Source of the DNA: Membranipora membranacea
Lineage: Eukaryota > Bryozoa > Gymnolaemata > Cheilostomatida > Membraniporidae
NCBI GenBank assembly: GCA_914767715.1
Contig: OU612069.1
Coordinates: 21,575,387-21,639,386, forward strand
Direction: 5' to 3'
DNA length: 64,000 nucleotides
In this document: positions 22,600 to 35,240 of the stretch, one piece after another
How positions within the stretch are numbered: the first letter of the stretch is position 1
How the letters are laid out: every line of letters starts with the position of its first letter
Made by a program: the position numbers and the translations under genes
The notes under the pieces: model-generated
Seen by the model: the letters and a program-made list of their open reading frames with translations, nothing else
Told to the model about the DNA's origin: nothing
Databases searched by the model: none

Positions 22600-23330
22600 G
22601 TTTTAAGAAGAAAAGAATATAACAATATTGAAATAGCATCGAATTCGGCATGATTTTGAAGATTTTTTTAAATTTGATGACACGCGCTTTCCAGAAGGAA
22701 TGTTCAAATTCACAAGCAAAGCAGCTTTCTGTAAGAGTAAAATTTGATTCACTTCTCTTTGGGCTACATGGCCCAAAACTCAATGCCATAAATAAGGTAA
22801 GGACAGAAGAAAGTATACTATAAATTAGTCATTGTTGGCACGTCTAAAAACAGTCTGATACTTCGCAACAATGAAAGAGCGTAATTTAACTTTTTGCAAA
22901 TCTGTCATATATGATTTTTAAAAGTAATGTTGCTATCCAGTTCTAATCCTAAAAACTTAGTGGAGGAGATTGATTCTTAAAAATTGTTTCCCATGCTAAC
23001 ATTAAAATCTTCAGGATCGTCTATTTCACCATTGTTCAATTTTGATTAAATTTTTTTTTCGAATTTTTGGATCAGAGGTAAAAATGTTTGTGTCATCTAC
23101 AAATAATATGTATTCTTATTGAGAAACAGGGTTGATTAGGTCGTTGATGAAAATTAAAAACAAAATTAGTCCCAGTACCGATCCCTGATATAGCAATTTT
23201 CACTTTCCTTGTGGACAAACAGCAAACAACCAACATTACAAAATGCGAGCGGTCAGTTAGATAGGATGTCATTAATTTTATGGCACATTAAATAGGTCTC
23301 TAACAATTCATACTCAATTCCGATTTTCTT
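22600..23330 (-). pseudogene. LINE reverse transcriptase relic
   Basis: The minus strand shows, with several frame breaks and stops, the RT segment VLGLILFLIFINDL, the catalytic box as YILFVDDTNIF (near 23090), and the downstream ISSTKFLGLELDSNITF (near 22950). Beyond it come remnants resembling LPYLIYGIEFW (near 22790). These are landmarks of Jockey/CR1-like non-LTR retrotransposons. Sequence of similar character continues upstream to about 23800 and, beyond the foldback insertion, to about 26180, but I cannot read it reliably. Confidence 0.75.
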
Positions 23331-23814
23331 GTTGGCGATATTTGCCACCATATTCCCAAGGCTGATATATTTACTGCTTGTCAGAGAACATCTTGTTTCC
23401 ATATACCATTAATATTTGTCCTTGAAAATGAATTAGTTTAATTTTTGAAGAAATTGAAAAATGGAAATAAAAGGATAGTGCCGTTATAATGCGAGGCTTC
23501 GCAATGAAAATTCAAGATGGCATTTTCCTAGCATTTGCTTTCACTTTAGTGTTGCCATGATAACAATCAATTTGACCTTCAATAAATTTTTTTTGTCAAT
23601 TCTAAACGTGGTAGGTTCATTTCAGCTTTAATTCAACCAGTAATTGAAGTTAAATAAAATTTCTTTTGTGATCAATAATTATGGAAAAAAGTTTGTCTCT
23701 GCGGCAGTAAACTTTTTTAAATTTATGCCTAATTTTTTATCATATTGAAATTCTTTTTTTTTCTGCATATACCAAGCCATTGTGAGGGATAAGAACAGGG
23801 GAATTACCTTAAAC

Positions 23815-25594
23815 CTGTTGAACCCACTAACGTCGCAAACGTCAAAACGCTGCAATCTAGCGTTCCACTAACGTCGCAATCCCAAAAACGTCGCAACGAA
23901 GGGTTTTTCAAAACGTCGCAAACCCACAAACGTCGCAATTTTTTAAACGTCACAATAGCTCGAACCCACTAACGTCGCAAAAATTCCGAGTTGTCTTCTC
24001 ATTTGATGCAAATTGGTGATGGTGATATGTCACGAGATGCAGATAAGCGCATACAAACTTAATAACACGGTGGGGAATTCAAAATCAACGTTATAAATTG
24101 TGCTATGGATAATTGTTGAGTATTTTTCAGGTTATTTGAATCATTTTTTCACTTCCTTTATTGTTACCTCAGAATCCATTGATGCTGTCATAAAAGAGAT
24201 GCTAATCAATATCTAGCAGATATAGTCACATACCAGTTGGTAGAGGATACGAATTTCAAAACACTATGGGAGTTGAAATACTGAGGAAATTGTACCCATT
24301 TCTATCAGAGAATAACTTTGAACTTCCTAGAATCATGATAAAACCTGTTACCTCAGAATACATTACTGCTGTCTTATACGGTATGCTTATCGAGATTTAG
24401 CACCAGTAAGGTGAATATCTGCATGCATACATGACAAGCTTGAAATATACCGTCATGTTTGATATAGGCTATGCTTGAAGTATGCTTTTACACTACTTGG
24501 AATACCAGAAATAAGACAAAATATTAAATCATTTATGCATGAACCGCTATATCTCTTTATGAATTACACCCAAAGATACCCAAAGACCATTATCCTACCT
24601 CTAAAAATGTAACCTGCTTTTTTTCTAGCCAGCAAGTGAAACAATATCTATCTATTCTACCTATACATGCAGTGGGCTGCCTACTACCTATTCAGTGGTA
24701 TGGATGAGCGGTCAATGAATAAAATAAAAAAGAGCTAAGAAGATCTGCTGTAGCCATAGCCTACTGATTATCGATAGTGTAAAATAAATCGAACATGGTC
24801 AGCCAGCGCCTATATCATATATATATACATATATAATTATAAATTATATATATAAGACAAAAATATTCACATGGCATACAATATTGTCTAGGAACACAGG
24901 TTTTTGTTTCCGTTGATTAACTTCATGATTAACACGCTCAGGGCTCTCAGATGGTAGTTCATGCGCATCTGTTTGTAACCAAGGTTCATTCATGTTTAAC
25001 AGGGGAGAAAGGACTTACTTTCTACCATAACATTTTTTTATTGAAGGATTAAGGCTATGTCAGCAAGCGGAGAAAATATAGCACTCAATCCACCTGTGTC
25101 AATACCTCTTGACAACTTCAATCATCGGCTAAATCAATCATTAAGGTACAAATTGGTATGTCACTAACTCTGCTAGATATTGATTAGCATCCCTTTTATG
25201 ACAGCATTAATAGATTATGAGGTAACATTAAAGGAAGAGAAAAAAATGTTTCAAATAACCTGAAAAATACTCAACAATTATCCACAGCACAATATGTAAC
25301 AATAATATTCAATTCCCCAGTGTTTTGAAAATCCTATGCTCCTTATACTACTACTTCTCGCAACAAATCATCATCACCAATTTGCATCAAATGAGAAGAC
25401 AACTCAGCATTTCAGTTGAGTTGCGACATTTGCGACGTTAATGGGTTCAAGCTATTGAGACGTTTCAAAAATTGCGACGTTTGTGGGTTTGCGACGTTTC
25501 AGAAACCCTACGTTGCAACATTTTTGGGATTGCGAAGTTAGTGGAACGCTAGATTGCGACGTTTTGACGTTTGCGACGTATGTCGGTTCAACAG
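23815..25594. mobile_element. Foldback element with ~430-bp inverted arms
   Basis: The left arm (23815-24243) and right arm (about 25148-25594) are inverted copies of each other; both outer ends read CTGTTGAACC inward. The outer ~170 bp of each arm hold five or six copies of the subrepeat AACGTCGCAA at roughly 20-base spacing. The inner arm is unique sequence (for example CAATATCTAGCAGA). The centre has no open frame, one partial extra copy of inner-arm sequence (24351-24420), and a TA-rich patch (24815-24857). AAC flanks both ends, but a 3-bp match is weak evidence of a target duplication. It is a non-autonomous MITE of unknown superfamily. Confidence 0.8.
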
Positions 25595-25599
25595 AACCA

Positions 25600-28500
25600 A
25601 ACTAAGAGACGCACCGAATCCACGTAGTTCACAAGGCAGCGGTTGCTACATAAAACGGGCGCATTCTCTTTAGAATATTTCTATGAAGTTTTGGGTTGAT
25701 GTTAGGATTATTTTTTCAATTTGTTGCCGTTCTATGATTGTTCAACGGTTGTGCATAAGAATATGGAGGAAAATAAATCCAACCTTTCCTCTGTCAAAAA
25801 AATTGGTCTCCCTGATGAGGTTTTAAATAATTGAAAGAAAAGTTTAATTGTCTTCCAAAACCGGAGGCAAATTAAAATTCTTAAAAAAGAGAAAAATTTC
25901 ATACTTCAATAACTTACCAAACAAAGACTTATGGTAGGATACATGATGTTAAATCTGAAATGTCGTACCGATAATTTACAGCGCCGTGTGTCATGTGGAT
26001 TAAGTTGATAAATTTGTTGGCATTTAACTGGAGACAGTCATTGATTTTCTCAACAGTCTAAGACGGGAAATGTTTGTTTTTAGTAAAGAGATGAATCAGC
26101 AAGAATGCATTGCCTTCTGAACTTTGCATAATCATTAAGATACATTATCTCGATCTACTTGTAGCGCATATTTTTCTGTTTAACTCCAAAAAGTTAGGTA
26201 CAACGCCTCGATTTATTTCCCCGTTGTTGTTGAAGCTCAAAACATAAATTTTAATATTTATCACATCTGCAAATCACTTTCTGTCAAATCCTAGGCAGTG
26301 AAAACTTTTTAACAGTCCTGCAAAACCTACCAATCAAAATTTCCCTTTTCTTTCTGCACATTTCCACTGCCAACTTGGACACCATCGAAGGCTATAAATG
26401 CATTATACTAAAGATTTCTATTTTCGGATTTCAATTTTTCACAAATTTAAGAATATTTTGATAGTTGTTTTTTTTAAAATCTCACAAGTGCAATAGCTTG
26501 GCTTTTCAAACTATTTTTTTATTCATAAATAATTTTGTGAGAAGTAGCTCAACAGCCCCATCATTGGTCAAATATGGGTGTTGAACCTTAGAACTTTTAT
26601 GATCAGGTGTTTGCTTTTTGATATACACATGAGATGTTTCCATATTTACATGGAATATTCAAAATGATTGAGTTTAAAGGCTGTCCAAAAGACCACCTGC
26701 ACAATATTCAAAACAAATAACCAAATAAAATCAATAGCTTCAACAAAAAATGGCACAACTTTGTTTGTTATTTTAGTGTTAACTTTGACATATTTTAAAC
26801 ACGAGACAAAATGCAAATCTCATGTTTTCTGTGTTTGCAGATTAGCTGTTGTAAATACAAATTTTCATATAGGCCTATATTTGGTCTTATAAAAAATTAA
26901 GAACCCTGCTGACAACATGTTGTGATTGAATTTCATATTTCACTCCTTGCGCTTGGAGATAAGTTACTATTGTAAATACAGATTTTCATCTAGGCCTATA
27001 TTTACTCTTATGATAAATTAAGGACCCGCTGACAAATGCAAACAGTCCTAGCAATACTCATAACAATATTTTACAAACTTAACCGTCATTATCGCATGCA
27101 CATTTATTAGATTTCTAAGGCAGGAGTAAAAAAACATCCTGGATAAGAATTAAAATTTGCTCCTATACATTGTATATATATTATATATATAGCTCACATA
27201 TTATATTTTTGTTATGCAAAATCTCATCTACACATTGTTGCCCCATTTGGTAACTGAATAGTAATATCTTCAGCACATGCCGATAACATCTTACTTTAGG
27301 CTAAGATTTGAGTGAACGCTGCACACAATTTTGTTGAGCAAGCCCTCAGATTTTAAGTTTAAAGACAATGCAGACTTTCAAATTAAGTTCCAATGAATCT
27401 ATTGATTGTAGACATAGAATTTGGTGACTCAGTCACATGATTCTCAAATGGCCATTCATAGAGAGAAAGAATTCCTGGTGTTGATAAAGATGGAGAGAAA
27501 GGGACATGGCTACAGAAAGGATATGTCTCAAAATATATCGGGTAACAGTGTAACTCAATCAGAAATACTGAAACTGAATTTCTTTTGATGTCTGCAATCA
27601 AAGATAAAGCAACAAATGCATGGGCACAACTGAAAATAACAAATATAAAAACGTTATGTTAATTTGTTTAAATGTCATTTTTCATTGGCCAAGTAAAAGT
27701 AAAAGCTGTTCTTGTAATTAAGTTGCATGTTTTTTTTTATAAGCACGGATTTTAATCCATCCACGACAAAAATTGATGATTAACGCAATATGATTATCAA
27801 CTAGATCGATAAATCCCTTCACCCTTCAGGATAATTGTTCCATATTTTATTCAAGCTCAGACATAAGTCAGTCATTTTGTATTTGATTTTACTGTGCCAT
27901 AATTTTAAATTTTCAGTTTTCGGGCTGAGAAATGTGCCAACTATTCAAGGTTTTTTTTCTAATTGCTTTATATTATAACAATCTAATTGCTTTATGTTTT
28001 ACAGGTAGGTCCTATTATAACAGCTTATCTTCAACCTTGCGTGCCACCACTGCCGTCGGTTAATTCAGAATTAATTCTACCGAATATTATTTTTCACAGA
28101 TAACATGATAATAGTTTTGCTGTCAATCTACTATTAATGTAGTTTTTTTTCTTTTTACTTTCAAGGCTAATATTGTAAAACATTCTTTGAGAATGAAAAT
28201 TATGCCAATAAATATTAAAAGTTAATATATTGAATTTTAACGCCAGGTCACATTAAGATTTTTGTTCAGGTCAGGACCTCACCGTCACACTGATCACGTG
28301 ATATACTATGGCAGGTACATCTCTGATTTAATTCACATAAGAGTACCATCACAAGGAATTTGGTGTGATGACATGTTAGGTACTACTTCTAAGTTGATAC
28401 ACATGTTAAATAGTGTAATCTCAATGTCAGTGTACCTCTCAGCTGCACTTGAACACTGATGTCTATTTTTAGTGGTGTCGAAACAGATTTATTCATTTTC

Positions 28501-29160
28501 ATGGAGTAACTCTATTCTTCAAAAAAATTGAGTCACAATTGCGAGCCAGGTTATTGGATTGATCTGCTTTATTATTTCAAGATGACCTAAGACTTTATAC
28601 CCAGCGATCACATATTCTGCTCTTTGCTCTTGGCATTGTGAATTAATTCACCAGGCCCTTGTACTCCAGCCTTCTTGTAGCAAGGCAAGACAGGCTTCTA
28701 CTCGTAGATCAACTCTCTACTAAGATCATTAAATGGAAATATAGGTATCATTGAAAAAGAACCATGGATTGTCAGAACTGAAGAAATTGTGTAAAAATCA
28801 CAGAGTAATTAACATGATATAGATAATTGAATGTATTTGTTTGCTTGTTTGCTAGTCTATTGTTTGAACTGAATGGCCCTTTTCATTTCGTGATCTGCAA
28901 CTTAAAAGTGGCATATGTCATGCCATTTTAAAGTATCATCCTGAGATTATGCTACCACTCCAATACCTAGGCTTGCAGCCTCACCTAATAAAGGCAAGCG
29001 CAATTATCCATGGAAATCTTCAGGCTTTTATACTATAGCAGTGGTATTGCAAAGTGCAAGCAGAAATTTATACATTCATCATCCAGATAAACATGGCTAA
29101 AATATAATCTTTTGAGTGCAGCGTACACATCTGCTCACATTTAGTACATAAGAAAAGACC
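25600..29160. other. Gene-free AT-rich stretch
   Basis: No supported gene. The left part to about 26180 may be decayed LINE sequence. It contains a tandem duplication at 26849-27035 and short TA repeats around 27175-27195. Confidence 0.4.
26849..27035. repeat. Two-copy tandem duplication, period about 121 bp
   Basis: TGTAAATACA...TTTTCAT...TAGGCCTATATTT appears at 26849-26919 and again at 26971-27035, with about 85% similarity by eye. Confidence 0.65.
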
Positions 29161-29164
29161 AACA

Positions 29165-29241
29165 CAGTAACACACTGCTCTTCTGATCCAAATGCTGCTT
29201 GGACAGATCGAGCCGGAGAGAGACGTCCATGTACTGATATG
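29165..29241 (+). repeat. Exon-like module A, outlying copy
   Basis: Shares GCTGCTTGGACAG and GCCGGAGAGAGAC with module A copies at 37.6, 44.8 and 48.5 kb, and ends in TATG followed directly by the donor-like GTGAGT at 29242. It lies 8 kb away from the rest of the family. Confidence 0.65.
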
Positions 29242-29740
29242 GTGAGTAATATTATCACCAACAGTCATGTATTGTATCTGATTGTCTGTATTAATGGCTA
29301 AGCCAGTTCGATTGTTACAAGAATATTGTTCGGTAATTAATACGGTCATAGTTTTGTTCCGCACCATTCATTATTATCCATCACCTTGCTTTTTTTGTTA
29401 TGTTTTTTGTGTATTTTCCTCCCTGTTTTGAACCCTTTTTTCTGATCTGCTCTCCCGAGTTTTCCATTCACCTATTTCTTTTGCACTTTAAGCAAAACAT
29501 TCCCTCAGCATGACATTTCTTGCCGATGTAGGAAAATGTGTGTTTGTATCAATTAATAGAATGTAAGCATAATGTGTTATCATCGCTTGAGCCACCTTGT
29601 AAAGTTACAAAAGTTTGACATAGATTTATTCATATTTGTATTGTTTTAGGTTTGATGGTTGAAACGGATGGTAGGAAGCTTGGATTATAATCAGCAAAGT
29701 ATCTCTGTAAATACAGTAAGTCACATTCAGCTACTGTAAG

Positions 29741-29952
29741 GCTGGTTTCGGCCGTCCCTGCATTGTAATTTGTACTTCTGTATTTCACAGTTAGAATAAC
29801 AAACCCCAATAATACCTGGTGGGGGCCGGGGGTTCTTGCTCTGGAGTTTTGAGCTCCGATTCCAGAGAGTCTTAAGGCCCTGGGCAGCAGCAATAATCTG
29901 GTTGTCCTTAATCAATCCAGTTTGTGCTTGCTGTCTTGACCCTTAATGAACT
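29741..29952. repeat. ~210-bp dispersed repeat, copy 1
   Basis: Starts near GCCGTCCCTGCATTGTAA and ends near GCTGTCTTGACCCTTAA; contains ACCTGGTGGGGGCCGGGG. A close copy lies at 54076-54313 in the same orientation. No coding potential is shared. Confidence 0.85.
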
Positions 29953-32278
29953 TAATCACAAAACATCATCTATTGTTTACATAGGCGCACAATGCCTGTG
30001 TAAATCTCAAATCATACTCGTTGGTGTTTTTGACTCACAGCATAGAATGTACCTATACCGGATGACTTCTGGTGAAGGCATTGGCACTTATCTTGTACTC
30101 CCGACTCCTGAGGTATGTCAATTTTCTAAACACTGTTCAACATGGAATGGGGGAACTTTCTCCCGCCATGGTTGATCACTAATACTATTAGAGAACCTGC
30201 TGTGCTTGAAGCTGACACATCTCTATACAATGTATAATTATGAATTCCACAGCACACATAACATTGCTTTCATATGTGATCTGAGGAAGTGTGTGTTTGA
30301 CATGACATCTCTCTAGCGCTTGGTAGGCCCGCACAGATATGATTTTTTTTCTAATTCCTAATTTCTCTCCTTATTACCTTGGAACACCTTTTTGCAATCA
30401 TTAATACATCAGGTTTATGATGTGTATATTTACATTAAATATATTTATTTAAAGTAACACAGTGGCTGCAAAACATTAGCCAGAGAGGAAATGGGAGAAG
30501 AAGTATCAAAAGAGAGTAAAGACAAACATATCACAAAGGACAGCTTGAAAGTAAAGTGAGTGTACAGAGGATTATGCTATTGCGAGTCGTTCCAGCTAGT
30601 ATTTCCTCACCCCATCTTCTTTTTACATTATAAAGAATCTCACCTCAGCTAGCAGAAAATTTAGTGTCAGCCAACATAAGTCACTTTTATAACTGAACTT
30701 TAGCTGACATTAGTTCTTCTAGGGTATTTGTTTGGTTTGGTGCTAGCTAACAATAAGTCACTCTCAAACCACCCAAACCCAACCTTGTTGAACTTATTCT
30801 ATTAACCAATGACAATGATGGGTTGGCATTAGCGGGCAATTCATTCTCAACCACTGACATGGACCAAAGTATAGATATTTGAGCGAACTGAGCATGTGCC
30901 AACCAACAAAAATTTGAAGCTGACTGTGGCTACCAAATTATATAGTTTTCATATAATATTTTAATGGAGAAATTTCTTCTCAAGAAATTTGGCCAGTTAA
31001 GGTGGAGGTAAAACTATCGATTTTGTTTATCCTACATGAGAACTAAAATCAGTTACCTCTAAGAATTCCATTTGATAACGGGTACTGCTGGCTGCTGCTG
31101 CTGCCATCATTTACAATTAGCATTCTTCTTTTTAAGATTTGTATTATGACTTTTTTTGAACAGAAACTAAGATGAAGACAACTAACTGTCAAAACCAACA
31201 TATCCATTTTTGCCATGTCATATTAATATTGTGGCTTATTCAGATATGATATTGATGGCATCAGATGGTAAACTAAAAAGGCCTTAAAATAGCTTGTCCC
31301 TTAATCCCTTGACTGAGGAATGAGCAAACAAAAATCCATCTATGTTAGTTGCAGACTGACTGACTGACTGACTAGATCTACCCGAGCAGAGGTACAGCTT
31401 GAAGTTTATCATCAGGTCTCCCCGATTGAGGTTCATCTCCTGATTTGATCTTACTGTCTCCTGTCGCAGGGTAAGTCACTAACTGATAAAGGCTTCAAGT
31501 ACTATGTGAGAGGCAAGGTTTCTGTTCATCATTTTATACCTAGATATTAATTTGAGTAATTGTATTCTTAATGGCAAACTACAAGTATAACCACGGAGCA
31601 CTTTGTGGTATTCCATCCTGTAAACACCTGAAATAGAGTTTTTATTGCCTGACATGACAGTTCAAGGATGGGGTAGCTTCCAAATATATGCATGACCCCG
31701 TACAATATTTTGTGCGTGACCAAGACTCACCAAAAAAGAGGTTTCAAGGGAGGATAATATTTATATTTCGAAAGTGTGTGAAATAGCTAAATTTAATGCT
31801 AGCCTACATATACTCGCCCTCGCCCACCTCACAAAAATTTAGTATTATCTGACAGAAACTCGACCCGAAACTAGCTATACTTATCTCTAGCTAGAATTAT
31901 GCCTCTAGGTAAATAGCATGGCTGGTTGTATGAACTTTTACTGGTATGACTTGACATGGTGCATTACCCACTGATGGCAGACATTTTATATCGTGAAGGT
32001 GGTTATATCATAAATATGATGACTCTATCATACATCAGGGTTGCTGCTCTTAGCTAGCCTCTGGCACAGATGCTTTTGGCCATAAGAAACTTTGAAGCTT
32101 CACAACATAAACAATGCCGTAGAAGAAATTATGACAATATTTGCTGAACCTGTCACACATGGTATTTTAATGAGCAATTAGCCCTTTGTTTAAACTTCAC
32201 CTGATCTCTTCTGCTATTGATATACATTTTGAAAGTAAGGCCATAAATGATACAGAAAATTGTTTATTTTAGGTATAT
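29953..32278. other. Gene-free stretch with minor repeats
   Basis: No supported exon or RNA gene. It contains a TAGCTAAC-family repeat (30640-30790) and a short GACT repeat at about 31351-31372. Confidence 0.4.
30640..30790 (+). repeat. TAGCTAAC-family dispersed repeat
   Basis: Begins AATCTCACCTCAGCTAGC and includes GGTGCTAGCTAACAATAAGT. Related copies are at 40825-40925 and, inverted, at 16803-16925. Confidence 0.6.
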
Positions 32279-32280
32279 AC

Positions 32281-32620
32281 CCTATAGGAGTTTAGTTTTC
32301 GTGGCATTTAGGATTCGCTTTTCGCGTTTTCGCCTAAGTAGCGAAATTGTATGATAGCGGAAATTACTTCCTAAGTAATAAACACCACTCAGTTTCATAA
32401 ACAATGTACAATTATACACTGTACCTACACATGCAGTGTAGTGGTCTAAGTGTCTGCCTTGCAATCACATGGAGGGTTATGCCCTGGGTTCAAATCCCAG
32501 CTTGGACATTTTTTTAAAATTTTCGCTAGTAAGCCTACTAGTGAAATTTAGGGTATCTTAAATTAACCTAACTCACCATAGTAGCAAAATTAAACTCTAG
32601 CTAAATTAAACTGCTATAGG
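32281..32620. mobile_element. TA-flanked MITE containing a tRNA-like core
   Basis: The left end CCCTATAGGAGTTTAGTTTT and the right end read in reverse (CCCTATAGCAGTTTAATTT) form inverted repeats, and TA lies directly outside each. This is the signature of Tc1/mariner-type non-autonomous elements. It is about 340 bp with no coding potential. A tRNA-like sequence sits inside (32434-32508). Confidence 0.65.
32434..32508 (+). pseudogene. tRNA-like sequence inside MITE
   Basis: Has an A-box-like AGTGTAGTGGTCTAAGTG and a B-box GGTTCAAATCC with the usual spacing, followed by a T run that could end Pol III transcription. The anticodon-stem region (TGCCTTGCAATCACA) would place TGC in the loop, but the acceptor stem pairs poorly. 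Probably a tRNA-derived SINE head or tRNA pseudogene. Confidence 0.5.
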
Positions 32621-32622
32621 GT

Positions 32623-34960
32623 AGAGGAAATTTCTTAGCCATAGTCAATAGTGTGGAGTTGTCCACTTTATGTCAATGAAAGCACAACTCCGATAGTGCT
32701 AATATTGAATATTTGCACAAGTAGTTTATTTTGATTGTCTGTTAGGGCTATAATATTGCCTTTTTAAGATTACTAACAAGCTTACTGGTACCACACAAGG
32801 CACAGCCATCTGGTGAAGTAATAGAACAAGCACAGACAAGTATTGAACGTTTTGATTACTGTTGGCCTGAATGATATGGTACAAAAGATTATACCTGTTT
32901 TGACTGTAAAGGGATCACCATAGACGTAGTAGAAGTAGTAATAAACTTGTATACTGCTAAGCCAATTTTGGTGATCAATAAATGTGTTGACAGATCAAGA
33001 AAATCATTTGCTTTGCATGAAACAGGAAATATAAGTGTTGCAAGGTTTGCTCAATGTGTACAATGTAATAAAATAAAGGGCTTTGGATAATTACAGGAAA
33101 CACTTGTATGATTCCAAAACGGTGCAGCAAAATTAGTAGAAGATATGACAGGATGTTCGCATATCATACATAGAAATTCAAAAACATTGGTTTCATTTAT
33201 TACACTTTTCCTAGATAGAAAAGCTTGTTAAAATACTTCAGGTCATGAACCACCCAGACTAGGTGTACTTTTTTGCCCCACAGAATCCTACCTTCTCGGG
33301 GGGGGGGGGGGGGACTCAATAATTTGAATGGGATATGAAGATAAGGCCAACTTGGCCCTGTACCTCTCATTCTTCACCACAAGCAAGTAAGCATATCTTA
33401 CTTAGATTTGATGGGACATTCAAATATGGGCAATTCAGATGTCTCAGATTTTAGTGTGGACTGAGTTGGAGAGCTATTTAATTCAAACATGGCATTCTGT
33501 CAATGATAACTTCAAGTGATCAGCTCTTTTCAATCAGATAGATTCCATTTGTTACACTCATTACACTGGTGAATGCAGTGTTAAAAACTAAACATAGATC
33601 GCATACATTTCCCTGTGTCGTCTCACCTACAATCATCATGCTACTTTGTCATTACTAACAAATTTTGACATTATATTCACCAATGTCTCATATTATATAC
33701 TGCTCAGGACACAAGGATGACTTTGATGAATAATTCTCCTCCATATTTACTTTGATTGGTTATTTTGCTGGTTTCAAGCAGGTCTCATGACTTGTCACGC
33801 CCTCAAGATGAAAGTTTCGCAGCGGTGGTTGGAATCCTTTATGTAACGCATAAGAAGTAGCTTGTGTAACGAATCTTGAGCTATTCAATGAATTCCGATG
33901 AGTCACAGTCATGTGCTGATCTCCAGCCTCCTCCCCCCGATCCCCTCCCACAACCACGCCACACTGAGCAAGCCTGAGTGTCCCCTACACCGCTTCGCCA
34001 CATCAAGCCAGCCTCAGTGTTTCTAGTTCAGTCAATGACACTTTAAGTGACAGGTTTTACCAGCTCAATTCGGTGATATCAGCATATTTAGTTTGCTAAA
34101 TTATGATCCAACATGTAGTTTTAAATTGTCCCAATGTAATATTATAAATAATCTAGAAGTATGAATTTTGCGATGGAAAAATTAAATCAAGGTGTAAATT
34201 ATTTAGTCGAAGTTACCTAGAGTTTAGTTAAGGGATAACTTAATGTTAGCTAACACCAATTTTAGTAAGTTTAGGCCGGATTTTGCCATTAAGGTCTTCA
34301 TGGAATGCATTACTCTTCTTTTGTATATCAGCTGCTTCTCAAATGACTTGAATTCAAATAATGATGACTGTCTTTTTTTACAGACTTTCTATGTATTTTG
34401 GTGTACTAAGGAGTTGATGCTCTTGCTGACTTCTTGAATACTACGGACCACCCCCTATATCTCACAGCCAAGAATTAGGTGACAGTACTGGCTCAGTCAT
34501 TTCTAGAATATGATGAACAAATAAAGTTTGTCACCCCCATCTTCTTCTACTGTCTCTCAAGTACAGGGAGCACAGAACAGCAGGATCATATGAAAAGGTG
34601 AGTGATTACATACGGTTCGTAAAACATACATGTCATTTCAAGATGTTAAAGCATTAGAGAGATTACTGAATCTGTATGGAACGTGAAATGCATGTATGCA
34701 TGTATTTGTATTCCTCCTAAGATACTGGAGTGAATTCCACTGAGACAAAAGAGTAAGCAGTAAAAAACACAGGAGTAGAATATAAACTGATAAAAATGTT
34801 AACTAAATATTATGTTAAAAATTAGAATATTTAAAAAAAAAAGTATTGCGTAGCCTCTCTGTCCTATAGCGGGGCATCTGGTGGGTGAGCGACATGGAGT
34901 CTGTCGCCCACTCTCCCTATTTATTAGCTTGTTGAGTGGGTGCCCTTAACATTGAAAGTA
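32623..34960. other. Gene-free stretch
   Basis: Apart from the poly-G run I see no gene, RNA or bounded mobile element here. Confidence 0.4.
33298..33313 (+). repeat. Poly-G run, 16 G
   Basis: Longest of four G or C homopolymers in the window (others 8469-8480, 17729-17738 and 22220-22232). Confidence 0.9.
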
Positions 34961-34964
34961 TCGG

Positions 34965-35240
34965 TCATGGTGTTACGGGATAGCTGAGCTGTAGAATCCG
35001 TGATATATGGCAGCTGATATTGACATACGGCACTCCATGGTGCATATCACTGTTTATGACCATCTTAGGGTATGATAAAATTAGGAGCAGGACTTTAGTA
35101 ATGGAGGCATTTATCAGCATGTTGCTGTCTCTAGCCCAGTGAGAGATGTCATCTAGTGCTGTTTGGAAAAAAACCATAAGAGAGAGATCAGTTGTGGCAG
35201 ACAGTACTCAGAGTCAGATCATCTGCATATTTTATGATCT
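34965..35240 (-). pseudogene. Non-LTR retrotransposon RT fragment
   Basis: The minus strand shows the catalytic box KYADDLTL at about 35205-35233. After one frame shift it gives ALDDISHWARDSNMLINAS and TKVLLL, the helix-turn landmark that follows the YADD box in LINE RTs. It contains a stop just after the box and is only ~90 codons long. Confidence 0.7.

Noticed and set aside
22421-22789. 122-codon minus-strand frame as the missing first exon of the HARBI1-like gene
   Set aside because: Its content matches LINE RT-flank relics and ends in a stop out of frame with the transposase exon.
23815-25594. CRISPR-like array from the AACGTCGCAA repeats
   Set aside because: Repeats are only 10 bases, arranged as inverted arms in a eukaryotic sequence, with no cas genes.
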